This document shows positions 27,732 to 35,703 of a stretch of 64,000 nt of DNA, one piece after another. The number at the start of each line of letters is the position of its first letter. Position 1 is the first letter of the stretch. The notes beneath the pieces were generated by a model. The model did not search any database. It saw nothing but the letters and a program-made list of their open reading frames with translations, and was not told the origin of the DNA. Location of the stretch: positions 248,001 through 312,000 of the forward strand of contig NZ_JAFIMU010000002.1 of NCBI RefSeq assembly GCF_017302985.1, written 5' to 3'. Source of the stretch: Corallococcus macrosporus. Lineage in GTDB: Bacteria; Myxococcota; Myxococcia; Myxococcales; Myxococcaceae. A program made the translations under genes and the position numbers.

Positions 27732-30700
27732 ATGAGTCAGCGCGTTCCGTACTTCATGGGTCTGCTGCTGGCAGGCCTCCTGCTCATGCCAGACACCGTC
27801 CTGGCCTACGGCACGTTCAGTTTCTGCGCGCCTCCCCCCAGTGGTGGGAACACACTGGTTCAGTGGGCTTGCACCTGTCCTGATGCCAACGGCAATACAG
27901 GAACGCTGTACTGCAATGGCAATGACCCGAATGGGGGATGTCATCTGCAGACATGCCTCTATCCTCCGAATGGAAGTCAGACGGATATTGGCAACTATAC
28001 ATGCTGCCCTACCGGCATCACCTGTGGATCGAGCTATACGGCGTTCAAGGTCCTCAATGAAAGCTGCTACGGACCGGACTGGGAGTGCGATCTCGGCACC
28101 GAGTGCACGGCTCCGGATGATGTCTGCAAGACGGGGTACTGTGAGGCGAAGGTTGATGATGTTCTTCCCTCGGGGGAGCCCATCAACGACAGGGCTGAAT
28201 GCAAGTACAGCGACTACTCCGCCTGCGATGACGAGGACGATGTATGTGACGGCGTGGGGGGCCCTGGCTGGGTCGGAGATCCGGTCGTCGTGGCGTCCCG
28301 GGGGACCCGCCACCCGGTGACCGACGTGGAGATCCAGGGGACGGTGGGGGGGCTCTCGCTGGAGCGCACCTATGCCTCATCCGTGAGACTGTGGGCCAAC
28401 CAGAAGAGCCTGGGGGAGGCCGGAGGCTCTTATCTGGCACGACCGTTCGGAGCCGCCGCGGAGAACCGCGAGTCGCTGCACTGGTGGCATGATTTCTACA
28501 GTTTCGTCCATCCCGTGGGCAGCGGTGGCGGCGAAACCTGGAAGCTGCGTGAGGGAAACGGGAGGTTGCTTGAGTTCACGGGGTGCACCCGGTCCGCGAC
28601 GTCGTGCCTTGCTCAGCCCGCCTCCGGCTCCAAGGAAACCCCAGCGCGGCTGGTCTGGGAGAGCACCGGTAGCGGCGCCGGTTATTTCGTCCTGCACAAG
28701 CCTGGCGAAGGGCGCTTCTTCTTCGAAGCGGTCTGGAGCCCCACGGGCAGCGCCAGTTCGTCTGACACCCGCTACTTCCTGACGCGAATCGAGGATGCTC
28801 AGCACCCGGCTCCAGGTGGTCTGCCCCGGACTCGTGCCACCTTGAGCTATGCCGTGCCCGCGGGCCTGACGTGTCCTGGCGTGGGCGCTGGACCGACGGC
28901 AGGTGTTCCCTTTCTTTACGAGGTCAGCTCCTTGGAGGGGACCCGCCTGCGATTCATCTACAAGAAGCTGCCGAGCGCACGTGCTGAAATCGGAGAGGAA
29001 TGCGTCCTCGCGAGTGTGTCACTCGTGGGCGACGCCGGCGTGTTGATGCCCCTCGTGGAATACACCTATGCACCCACCGGCTCCGTGAGCGAAGTCGGAG
29101 GGCGCATCGCCCAGGCGAAGTGGCCTCAGCGCGGGGGGATGATCGAGAAGTATGAGTACAAGGACAGCACGGGTGCTCCTGCCTGGAAGGTCAGTCGAGA
29201 CAGTACTCCCCAGACGCTGCACACCTACCAGAATGGCTATGTCACGTATGATTCCGAGTCCTTGACTGGCTGGTTCGAGATCAACGTGCAGATGGCCACC
29301 CGCACCACCGGGGCATGTGATTCCAGCTCCTCGCCGGAGTGCCTGGAGCGGATCATGAGCACGGTGGTGAAGCATGGCTACCTGGGGAACGGCGGCGGGT
29401 ACGCGGGTTACGAGGGGCGGAGCTACGTCCAGGAGCGGACGGGCTTCGCGAGAGCCCCCCGGGTCAAGAGCATTGGGGTGGGCTGTTCCGGGACCAGCTG
29501 CACCCGGATGCAGGAGTATGTCTGGAGCACCCTGTCCAACGGCGTCGTCGTCAACCGTGCGAAGAAGGACTGGAATGGCGCCTGGACGGCCCGTGACTGG
29601 GTGGTTCCCACGGGGGCGACCTCGTCCACGCTGCCGGAGCTCCGCACGCTGGCCGTCGGCGCGACCGCCGCGGACGGGACAGGGGCCCTGGAGACCACCC
29701 ACTATACGTACGAGGAAAGCACCGCCGGAGCCGGGATCGTTCTGGGAGAGCGCCTGCGCGTCGAGGAGAAGAAGGTATCGCTTCTCCAATCTGGCGCCGA
29801 CGCTGTTCAGCGCAATGTGTACGACCCCCTGACGAATCGGCTCCAGGCGGTCATCCGAAGTGGCTACACGGAGGGGCTGGGCTCGGGTGGCGCGGCTCCG
29901 GTGCCAGTGCTGAAGCATCAGGCGACCTTCTATTTCACGCGTCAGGTGTGTTCGGGAGGAACCACCGATGATGCCCTGGGCCGGGTGCTGGAGGTTCATG
30001 GCCCGTGCTGGGTGAGTGGCCCCACTGCCACGGATTGCTCGGCAACACTCAACGCGACGATTCCTGTCACCCAGTATGAGTACTGGTCCGCAGGGACGGG
30101 CAACTCCAATGCCAACCGCCTGAAGAAGGTCTCCCGGTATCCGCAGGTGACCTCCGTGACGGGGTGCTCGGGGCAGACGGCCCTGGAGACCCAGTATGCG
30201 AACTACGACGTGCGGGGGAATCCCCGGAGCGTCACGGACGCCAATGGCATTGAGACGACCTATGCCTATGAGGAGGACCGGGTCACTTCCATCACGACGC
30301 AGGGGGCGACCTGGGAATACCTTTATGACAACGGAATGATGACGGCCATTCACTTCCCCCGGGGTGACTACGAGCGTTTCTGCTACCGCGGTTCAGGGTT
30401 CGGCCATTGTACGAGCGGCTGGATGGGGAAGCTCACGCTGCGAGCCAAGCAGGCGTTCTTGAACAGCTACACCTGGAGCGAGGAAGTCCAGTACGACTAC
30501 GGGCTGGACCGGCAACCGCAGCGGGAGACGTTCCATTCCAACGATGGCTCGGATCTCGAGCGCAGGCAGCGCAGCCTCCGGGTGGACATGAATGGAAATC
30601 CTGCCTACGAGTTGGTGGGAGGGCGCGGCGGCGGCTATCCTCCCTATTACATCCGTCCGAAGCTGTTTGACGGAGCGAACCGATTGATGGGTGTGGGCCT

Positions 30701-33686
30701 CGCCTACAACTCGCCTCCCGCGTTGTGTGGCGGATTGGATGTCGACGGACGGCCCGTGTCACCGCTTTGTAATGCGATGAGTTACGACCGGGCGGACCGG
30801 TTGACCGGCGTGGATGAGTATCCGGAGATTGGAACGCGAACCGGGGGAACACGGACGTGCATGTCTTACGACGCGCACGGAAACATGGCGACGGTGCGCA
30901 CGGGGTGTCCAGCCACAGGCGCGGGTGGGGACTGCACTGCTTGCGCTCAGCCTGAGTCCACCTATCGATACGACGACTTCGGGCGCGTCATCGCGGTCAA
31001 GCTGCCTTGGCAGGGGGGCGATGGGTGGACGCGCTACGACCATGACGCTGCCGGCAATCTCCTGGCGAAGCAGACGCCGCAGATGCGCGCGGATGGAGAG
31101 CACCTGGCCTATGCCTACGATGCGATGGGGCGACGTTTGTCCGCGACGCGTGTCGTGGGCGGCTCCTCGCCGCTCACGGAGACGCTCTACACGCTGGGCT
31201 ACGACAACTCCGCGACACCAGATTCGAGTTGCCCGCAGCCTGTGAATACCCTGGGCAGGACGCTCTTCCGGAATGACTCCTTCGGCCAGACCTGGCTGTC
31301 ATATGACGCCTGGGGGCGGGTCACGAAGGAAATCAGGGTGAGGCGTTCCGCGGGGAACACGTTCACGTGCCCGAGTGATACGCCAGCAAGCACGCTGCAT
31401 ACGAGTTACGCGTATTCCACGTCAGGTGACCTGTTGTCCGTGACCTACCCCTATGGGCATCGTGTCACCTACGGGTATCGCCTCTACCCCAACACCACGG
31501 TGCCTTCGGACCGGGTTGGAACTGTCACGGTCGAGCGTTGGAGCGGGAGTGCATGGACGGCGCTCGCCAGTGTGTCGGACATCCTGTGGGAGCCCTATGC
31601 GGGGCTGCGTTCCTACAAGATCAATTCCCCAGGGGCTGCGAATCCCCTCTACGTGGAATACGCGCTCGGAAACAACAGTGATGCCCCGCCTGTGTCGCCA
31701 TGTTCGGAAGCGGCGCCTCCCTATTCGGATTTTACGGGGCGGCTGCGCAATGTCTGGGTTTCGTCCGCGGGGTTCTCCTGGTCGGGAGGCACGGGGAATC
31801 TGTACCGGCGGGTCAATACCTGGAAGGGAGACGAGATCATCCAGGAGGATACGTGCCTCCTGGGAGGGCCGACTCCCACGACCGTGAAGTATGAGTATGA
31901 CGGACTTGGGCGGCTCAAGAACGTTACCCGTCCCGCTGGGAATGTTGCCGCGGTGGGTGGGACAGTCAGCTCCCGGAGCTACGGGTATGACGGGCGTGGA
32001 AACCGGATCAGTCAGGTCGAGGATGGAACAGCGCTGACCTTGACCCATGGCACGGGGGCTCTGGTCGACCGGCTTGAGCGCAGGCAGGGAAGCGCCGCTG
32101 GTTCGATGCTGGATTACCAGTATTCGTATGACCTGGACGGCCGCGCCATGGGGAAGCGCTGGGTAGAGGTTGCCGGGACGCCTGTGTACCAGCTGCAGTT
32201 CAACCACGGTGCGTCCGTGGGTGGTGCGTCGGAGACGGTGTTTCGCTCCGTGGACGTCAATGGAAGTACCTACGAGTACTTCTACGACGCGATGAATCGG
32301 CGGCGGCTCAAGCGCTATCCGACCACGGCGGAAGATGAGTTCTTCTACGACCTTGACCATTCGCTTCTGGTTGATCGGGGTAATCCATCTGTGTCACCAC
32401 CGGTGGGAGGATTCACTCAATACGTGGATGACACCTATGTGTGGCTGGATAATCGGCCAATCATGGTGGTTCGGGGGCAGTTGACATCTGGGATGTCGCG
32501 AGTCGTGAGCCCGGTGGGAGGTTGCACCCGAAATGGGGAGGCCGCGCCGTGCGGTGTGTACTTCCCGGTAACAGATGCCATTGGTAAGCCAATTGTGATG
32601 TTTGACTCCTCGGCCAAGGTAGCTGGAACTGCGGACTACGATCCGTTTGGCCACGTCAACCGGGTAGCGCTAGGCCAGGAGTCGTCTCATCCGCTGCTTG
32701 GAACGGATGGGGGCGCCGTTCAGGAAAGCCTGCTGGCTGAAATGAGCCAACCAGTCTCGGAGGACGGCGGGGTCATGATTCGTGAGCGTGCGCTTTTCCA
32801 CTTACTGGACACAGGAGATATGGCGCGTGTGGAGTTGCGCAATCAGACCGATGGCGGGGTCCTGTCCAGTGTACTGACCGCGACGGCAGCGGGACAGGTT
32901 TGGTCTCCCTGGGTTGAGCCTCCTGAGGGAAAGTCCTCAGTTGTATTGGTGACGACAGGCCCGTCAGCGCCTCAGGCCTCAGAGGGGGTCGTGGCAGAAG
33001 GGTATGAGTACCAGCGGTTCCAACGAGGTGGGCAGCCCTATTGGGTGCCGCTGCGGTTCCCGGGCCAATACCATGATGCTGAGACAGACTTGTTTGAGAA
33101 CTGGAACCGGTACTACGAGGCTGCCACATCCATTTACCTGCAGCCAGAGCCGCTTCTTCAGAGCCCCAGTTTTGTGATGGGCATGGCGATGCAGGGGGTG
33201 AGCATCCCAATGTATGCCTACGCGAACAGCAATCCATTGCGTTTTGCTGATATGACTGGGTTGTTCACGGTAGACACGCGATCGATGCGGGCCTGTCTCG
33301 GGGCAAACCAGTGGAAGTGGACCAAAGCCTATGAAATACTCAGGAGGATGGCGAACAGTCCACGTTGTTCTTCGGAGTTTAGGACCAAGTATGGTGCAGA
33401 TCTGAACCAACTTCTAGATTACTGGCGACCGGGTGCCACTTTGAAGTTTGGTGACATACGGCCGTCCCTGGCAGGGCAGCAGCAAGGAGACGACATCACC
33501 GTGCAGTGTAGCCTTTGGGCAGGAGCTGCAACACCCAAAGCACTTGCCGCTACGGTCGTTCATGAACTTGCGCACTACGCGAACATGAAAGCCGGAGAGC
33601 CTCTGTCGGAAGTTGCTCCTTCTCACGGTGGAGCCAACATTACCGAATTCGAGTGCGTAGATGAGTGCCAGTGGGGAGAAGACTAG
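27732..33686 (+). CDS. RHS/YD-repeat protein with C-terminal metalloprotease toxin domain
   Basis: This 1984-residue protein (start ATG 27732, before the hydrophobic signal MGLLLAGLLLMPDTVLA) has a Cys-rich segment at about 20-170, an RHS entry region (GDPVVVASRGTRHPVTDVE, LSLERTYASS), then many YD repeats (YDDFGRVIAV, YDHDAAGNLL, YDAMGRRLSA, YDGRGNRI) forming the beta-cocoon that encloses a toxin. The core ends with the hallmark YAYANSNPLRFADMTGLF near residue 1845. The last 139 residues differ in composition and contain HELAH at 1944-1948, a zinc-protease motif. It is therefore a polymorphic toxin delivered outside the cell. The frame is intact. A small lipoprotein follows immediately and may be its immunity protein. 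Confidence 0.92.
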   Translation: MSQRVPYFMGLLLAGLLLMPDTVLAYGTFSFCAPPPSGGNTLVQWACTCPDANGNTGTLYCNGNDPNGGCHLQTCLYPPNGSQTDIGNYTCCPTGITCGSSYTAFKVLNESCYGPDWECDLGTECTAPDDVCKTGYCEAKVDDVLPSGEPINDRAECKYSDYSACDDEDDVCDGVGGPGWVGDPVVVASRGTRHPVTDVEIQGTVGGLSLERTYASSVRLWANQKSLGEAGGSYLARPFGAAAENRESLHWWHDFYSFVHPVGSGGGETWKLREGNGRLLEFTGCTRSATSCLAQPASGSKETPARLVWESTGSGAGYFVLHKPGEGRFFFEAVWSPTGSASSSDTRYFLTRIEDAQHPAPGGLPRTRATLSYAVPAGLTCPGVGAGPTAGVPFLYEVSSLEGTRLRFIYKKLPSARAEIGEECVLASVSLVGDAGVLMPLVEYTYAPTGSVSEVGGRIAQAKWPQRGGMIEKYEYKDSTGAPAWKVSRDSTPQTLHTYQNGYVTYDSESLTGWFEINVQMATRTTGACDSSSSPECLERIMSTVVKHGYLGNGGGYAGYEGRSYVQERTGFARAPRVKSIGVGCSGTSCTRMQEYVWSTLSNGVVVNRAKKDWNGAWTARDWVVPTGATSSTLPELRTLAVGATAADGTGALETTHYTYEESTAGAGIVLGERLRVEEKKVSLLQSGADAVQRNVYDPLTNRLQAVIRSGYTEGLGSGGAAPVPVLKHQATFYFTRQVCSGGTTDDALGRVLEVHGPCWVSGPTATDCSATLNATIPVTQYEYWSAGTGNSNANRLKKVSRYPQVTSVTGCSGQTALETQYANYDVRGNPRSVTDANGIETTYAYEEDRVTSITTQGATWEYLYDNGMMTAIHFPRGDYERFCYRGSGFGHCTSGWMGKLTLRAKQAFLNSYTWSEEVQYDYGLDRQPQRETFHSNDGSDLERRQRSLRVDMNGNPAYELVGGRGGGYPPYYIRPKLFDGANRLMGVGLAYNSPPALCGGLDVDGRPVSPLCNAMSYDRADRLTGVDEYPEIGTRTGGTRTCMSYDAHGNMATVRTGCPATGAGGDCTACAQPESTYRYDDFGRVIAVKLPWQGGDGWTRYDHDAAGNLLAKQTPQMRADGEHLAYAYDAMGRRLSATRVVGGSSPLTETLYTLGYDNSATPDSSCPQPVNTLGRTLFRNDSFGQTWLSYDAWGRVTKEIRVRRSAGNTFTCPSDTPASTLHTSYAYSTSGDLLSVTYPYGHRVTYGYRLYPNTTVPSDRVGTVTVERWSGSAWTALASVSDILWEPYAGLRSYKINSPGAANPLYVEYALGNNSDAPPVSPCSEAAPPYSDFTGRLRNVWVSSAGFSWSGGTGNLYRRVNTWKGDEIIQEDTCLLGGPTPTTVKYEYDGLGRLKNVTRPAGNVAAVGGTVSSRSYGYDGRGNRISQVEDGTALTLTHGTGALVDRLERRQGSAAGSMLDYQYSYDLDGRAMGKRWVEVAGTPVYQLQFNHGASVGGASETVFRSVDVNGSTYEYFYDAMNRRRLKRYPTTAEDEFFYDLDHSLLVDRGNPSVSPPVGGFTQYVDDTYVWLDNRPIMVVRGQLTSGMSRVVSPVGGCTRNGEAAPCGVYFPVTDAIGKPIVMFDSSAKVAGTADYDPFGHVNRVALGQESSHPLLGTDGGAVQESLLAEMSQPVSEDGGVMIRERALFHLLDTGDMARVELRNQTDGGVLSSVLTATAAGQVWSPWVEPPEGKSSVVLVTTGPSAPQASEGVVAEGYEYQRFQRGGQPYWVPLRFPGQYHDAETDLFENWNRYYEAATSIYLQPEPLLQSPSFVMGMAMQGVSIPMYAYANSNPLRFADMTGLFTVDTRSMRACLGANQWKWTKAYEILRRMANSPRCSSEFRTKYGADLNQLLDYWRPGATLKFGDIRPSLAGQQQGDDITVQCSLWAGAATPKALAATVVHELAHYANMKAGEPLSEVAPSHGGANITEFECVDECQWGED

Positions 33687-33691
33687 TTTCA

Positions 33692-33904
33692 ATGCGTCTG
33701 ATTTATTGGGCGATTGTGTTGGTTGGTACGGGGTGTGCCCGGTCTACGAGAGTAGATCACTTCAATGACATTCTTCCTGGATGCCAGGGGGCACCTCCGG
33801 TTTCCTCTCCGTGTGAATGCCCTCCCTCGTCCCTGAGAGACGAGTTCTGTCCAGAAGACGCAGGTGAACGGTCTGGAAGCCCGCCACTCCAAACACAGAA
33901 GTAG
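33692..33904 (+). CDS. Small lipoprotein, candidate immunity protein
   Basis: This 70-residue protein starts at the ATG 5 bases after the RHS stop. It has a short signal peptide with lipobox LVGTGC, so it would sit in a membrane facing the periplasm. The mature 50 residues include five cysteines (the lipid Cys, GCQGAP, PCECPP, FCPED) and no known domain. Its position directly after the toxin C-terminus, lower GC than the genome and small size are what is expected of the immunity gene of a polymorphic toxin. It is short, so a role as an accessory lipoprotein cannot be excluded. A 9-bp hairpin follows. Confidence 0.65.
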   Translation: MRLIYWAIVLVGTGCARSTRVDHFNDILPGCQGAPPVSSPCECPPSSLRDEFCPEDAGERSGSPPLQTQK

Positions 33905-33914
33905 TGATGGCTTT

Positions 33915-33941
33915 GTGCAGAGAAATGCCTCGTCTCTGCAC
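33915..33941 (+). terminator. Hairpin after the RHS/lipoprotein pair
   Basis: Gtgcagaga (33915-33923) pairs perfectly with tctctgcac (33933-33941) around a 9-base loop, 11 bases past the stop of the small lipoprotein gene. No U-tract follows; a likely end of the RHS transcript. Confidence 0.5.
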
Positions 33942-34046
33942 CGTGCTCCTATGGCGGGCCGGAGCATTCTCGTTCTTCGCGTGTCGTAGATGTGAAAATT
34001 GAATTTGGTGATTGTGGCTGCCACGCCCGCGAAGAAGACGAGGGAG

Positions 34047-34063
34047 GCTGAAGCCTCACGTCC
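34047..34063 (+). repeat. Right 17-bp direct repeat of the RHS module
   Basis: An exact copy of the sequence at 27039-27055, same orientation, overlapping the 3' end of the minus-strand acetyltransferase gene. The match stops at once on the right side and is only partial (aggg) on the left. Confidence 0.55.
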
Positions 34064-34493
34064 CCGTGGGGGGAGCCTGGCGCTTGAGTTCGCGCGCGGG
34101 AATCCCCGCCACGGTGGCTCCTGGCGCCACGTCCTCCATCACGAGGGCGTTGGCGCCAATCTTCGCTCCGTCTCCAATCGTCACCGGGCCCAACACCTGC
34201 GCGCCCACGCCGATGTAGACGTCCTTGCCCACTCGGGGCACTCCGGCCACGCCGGGCAGGGGCTCCAGGCTCACGTTCTGGGAGATGAAGCTCCGCTCTC
34301 CAATCTCCACTCCCGGCGCGATGATGACGCCGATGCCTCCGTAGCCCAGCTCCACCGTGGGGTGCAGCGCGGCCCTCGTGTCCACGTGGCTGTTGTGGAT
34401 GCGGTCGCCCACCGTGGCCACCATGCTCGCGAGCCTGGGGTGCGCCTGGAGCCGCTTCGCGGCCCGGTAGAACGTCAGCGCCGTCGGACCCAT
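34056..34493 (-). CDS. Hexapeptide-repeat acetyltransferase (CysE/WcaB-like)
   Basis: This 145-residue protein has left-handed beta-helix hexapeptide repeats (GVIIAPGVEIGERSFIS, VGKDVYIGVGAQVLGPVTIGDGAKIGANALV) and the C-terminal VAGIPAREL loop that closes acetyl-CoA sites in serine O-acetyltransferase relatives. The central H.S.V.. segment (DRIHNSHVDTRAALHP) supplies the catalytic-type His. It is too short for full CysE and is closer to polysaccharide O-acetyltransferases. The start ATG 34493 lies inside the end of the upstream GNAT-type gene (19-base overlap), so it is the last gene of the CapB/C operon and could modify the polymer or its precursor. Confidence 0.82.
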   Translation of the reverse strand: MGPTALTFYRAAKRLQAHPRLASMVATVGDRIHNSHVDTRAALHPTVELGYGGIGVIIAPGVEIGERSFISQNVSLEPLPGVAGVPRVGKDVYIGVGAQVLGPVTIGDGAKIGANALVMEDVAPGATVAGIPARELKRQAPPTGT

Positions 34494-35668
34494 CTGCCCA
34501 CCATCCTCTTCGCGACCGGTGCCCAGCGGAACTTCGACCGCTGCAGCGTCTGCCCCATCCAGGTGTCCCGGTAGATGAACAGCCAGTGGTGCTGCCGCAC
34601 CTGCTCCGTCCACTCGCGCTTGTAGGGGGCGTCATCCCCCAGCAAGTCCAGCTCGCCCAAGCCCCTCCCAATGCAGTCCTGGACCAGGCTCTCCGTCAAG
34701 AGATGCCCCGGGCTCACTTCCGACAACGTCTCGTCGTAGCCCGGCTTCATCGCCAGATATCGGCCGCTGTACTCAAGGCCGTACTGGAAGGCGATGGGCC
34801 GCCCGTCCAACCGCAGGAAATACAATCCCAGCCAACCGCGCTCCGCCGCCGTGCGCGCCAGGCCCGTGTAGAAGCCGCGGCGGTGCTCCGCCTGCGCGAT
34901 CGCCGTGCCTTCCTGTGCCTTCCAGCCGCTCTGTTCCAGTGCGAAGGCCTCCTCCAACTTCGACCCCAGGCCCTCCACTTCGGCCACGCGCTCCACCTCC
35001 ACGCGGCCCTTCTCTTCCAGGCGCCTGCGCCTCCTCCGCAGCGGCTTCGCGTTGCTGCGTCCCTTCGTCCACGCCGCCACCGTGGTGGGCAGCACCAGGT
35101 ACGGGGAGCGCGCGCTCGGCCACGCGCCCCAGGGCATTCCCGCGCCCTTCGCCGCGTGCACCAGCTCCCAGGCCGCGCCGCCTTCGGGCACGTCCGACAG
35201 CCGGAGCACCTCCCAGCTCGGGTCGCCCATCAGGTGCGACAGGAAGGCCACCGCCGCGCGCTTCGGCTCCTCGGCTACGAGGTCGAAGCGGCAGGAGTGC
35301 TTGTTCGTCAGCGACACCAACTGCCGCACCGGCAGGCCGTACTGATGGCCCTGTTCCTCCTTGAGGCCCAGCACCGCCACCAACGTGCCCAGCGCGTTCC
35401 TCGCGGTGAGGATTCGCAGGGTGGCTCCGGGCGCGAAGTGCTCCATCCAGCAGCGCACGAACTCGTGCCGGTAGAACACCTGGTCGTCCACGCGCTTCAC
35501 CAGCGCGTTCCACTCGGACTCCAGCGCGTCGAAGGCCGGAAGGCTCCGGACCTCCTCCACGCACAGGGGCTCCACGCGCTTGCGCGGCGCGGGCTCCACG
35601 GCGTTGTGCCGCGAAAGGGTAGGGACGCGCTCCCCGAGCATCGCGTCCGTGATGGGAATGTCCTCCAT
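34475..35668 (-). CDS. GNAT/FemAB-like acyltransferase (BioF2/CelD type)
   Basis: This 397-residue cytosolic protein has the Acetyltransf_6 (BioF2-like) domain at about 150-340, with the diagnostic stretch LEQSGWKAQEGTAI, then GWLGLYFLRLDGRPIAFQYGLEYSGRYLAMKPGYD and LLTESLVQDCIGRGLGELDLLG. Relatives include CelD/BcsL and FemAB proteins that join acyl or aminoacyl groups to envelope polymers. It lies 35 bases downstream of the CapB-like ligase and overlaps the next acetyltransferase. In this operon it could acylate or cap the polymer, or attach an amino acid. The donor and acceptor cannot be told from sequence. Confidence 0.82.
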   Translation of the reverse strand: MEDIPITDAMLGERVPTLSRHNAVEPAPRKRVEPLCVEEVRSLPAFDALESEWNALVKRVDDQVFYRHEFVRCWMEHFAPGATLRILTARNALGTLVAVLGLKEEQGHQYGLPVRQLVSLTNKHSCRFDLVAEEPKRAAVAFLSHLMGDPSWEVLRLSDVPEGGAAWELVHAAKGAGMPWGAWPSARSPYLVLPTTVAAWTKGRSNAKPLRRRRRRLEEKGRVEVERVAEVEGLGSKLEEAFALEQSGWKAQEGTAIAQAEHRRGFYTGLARTAAERGWLGLYFLRLDGRPIAFQYGLEYSGRYLAMKPGYDETLSEVSPGHLLTESLVQDCIGRGLGELDLLGDDAPYKREWTEQVRQHHWLFIYRDTWMGQTLQRSKFRWAPVAKRMVGRWVRRR

Positions 35669-35703
35669 GTACGTCTCTCCTCGGGTCTCGCGCTCAGGGG
35701 GAC

